The translations under genes and the position numbers were made by a program. Under the pieces are notes generated by a model, which was not told the DNA's origin, did not search any database, and was given only the letters and a program-made list of their open reading frames with translations. Below, one piece after another: positions 12,822-12,929 of a stretch of 12,929 nt of DNA. Position 1 is the first letter of the stretch, and every line of letters starts with the position of its first letter. Source of the DNA: Candidatus Scatosoma pullistercoris (GTDB taxonomy: Bacteria > Bacillota > Clostridia > Christensenellales > Borkfalkiaceae); the NCBI GenBank assembly GCA_018714725.1, contig DVMZ01000030.1, positions 1-12,929 of the forward strand, written 5' to 3'.

Positions 12822-12929
12822 GAATCTGCGGTGTACGGAGTCCGGGTCAATCGTAATCCACAATATTAAATCGGGAGCCGTTTATTCGTGGCGATAGGCA
12901 AGGTCTGTATTTATACGGAAAGTCCGACG
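12822..12929 (+). ncRNA. rnpB: Probable RNase P RNA, 5' part (cut by window end)
   Basis: RNase P RNA is the catalytic subunit that trims tRNA 5' leaders. Starting near the expected transcription start, the sequence has CGGGTCAATCG (12844-12854), resembling the P2 strand and the bases leading into P3. It then has a helix-rich stretch closed by CGTA and TACG, followed by GGAAAGTCC (12917-12925), the invariant strand of conserved region I. Order and the strong promoter without an open frame fit. The segment between these signatures (about 60 nt) is longer than P3 in common rnpB genes, and the base before GGAAAGTCC is C where AG is usual. The rest of the RNA, including conserved regions II to V, is outside the window, so this is probable and not certain. 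Confidence 0.65.

Overview
The window looks like chromosome from a Gram-positive, Clostridia-type bacterium. Coding DNA is moderately GC-rich while promoters are AT-rich. There are strong Shine-Dalgarno sequences, a T-box-like leader on ileS, a long clostridial-type isoleucyl-tRNA synthetase, an archaeal-type aspartyl-tRNA synthetase, and a large secreted protein held by one C-terminal membrane segment with a lysine-rich tail. An uncultured gut Clostridia or Christensenellales-like lineage would fit, but that placement is inference. I see no transposase, phage gene, CRISPR array or tRNA gene.

Layout, left to right. The last codons of an unidentified + strand gene end at 47 and are followed by two tandem hairpins. 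A consensus promoter then drives rarA (+, 260-1579), an AAA+ ATPase acting at stalled replication forks. A leftward block follows: a gene for an 812-residue envelope-anchored protein of unknown function (1886-4324) with its own promoter and terminator, and a two-gene unit of an RNA methyltransferase (5201-6106) overlapping a pseudouridine synthase (4462-5208). Next, still leftward, is ileS (6397-9540). It is preceded by a roughly 500-nt leader containing a T-box-like tRNA sensor and an intrinsic terminator. Upstream of that is a unit of archaeal-type aspS (10405-11736) followed by a 76-residue heavy-metal-associated-domain protein (10117-10347). aspS and the rightward pyridoxal kinase gene (11887-12732) are divergent and have interleaved promoters. 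The window ends in what appears to be the 5' end of the RNase P RNA gene (rnpB) behind a consensus promoter.

Most of the window is translation and RNA metabolism: two aminoacyl-tRNA synthetases, two RNA-modifying enzymes and RNase P RNA, with replication repair (RarA) and vitamin B6 salvage alongside. Seven candidate housekeeping promoters can be read, all with a 17-bp spacer. No dramatic new system is evident. The points most worth a second look are the ileS leader, whose Stem I looks like a T-box but whose antiterminator core is not canonical, the unrecognised anchored surface protein, the interleaved aspS/pdxK promoters and the diverged 5' domain of the putative RNase P RNA.
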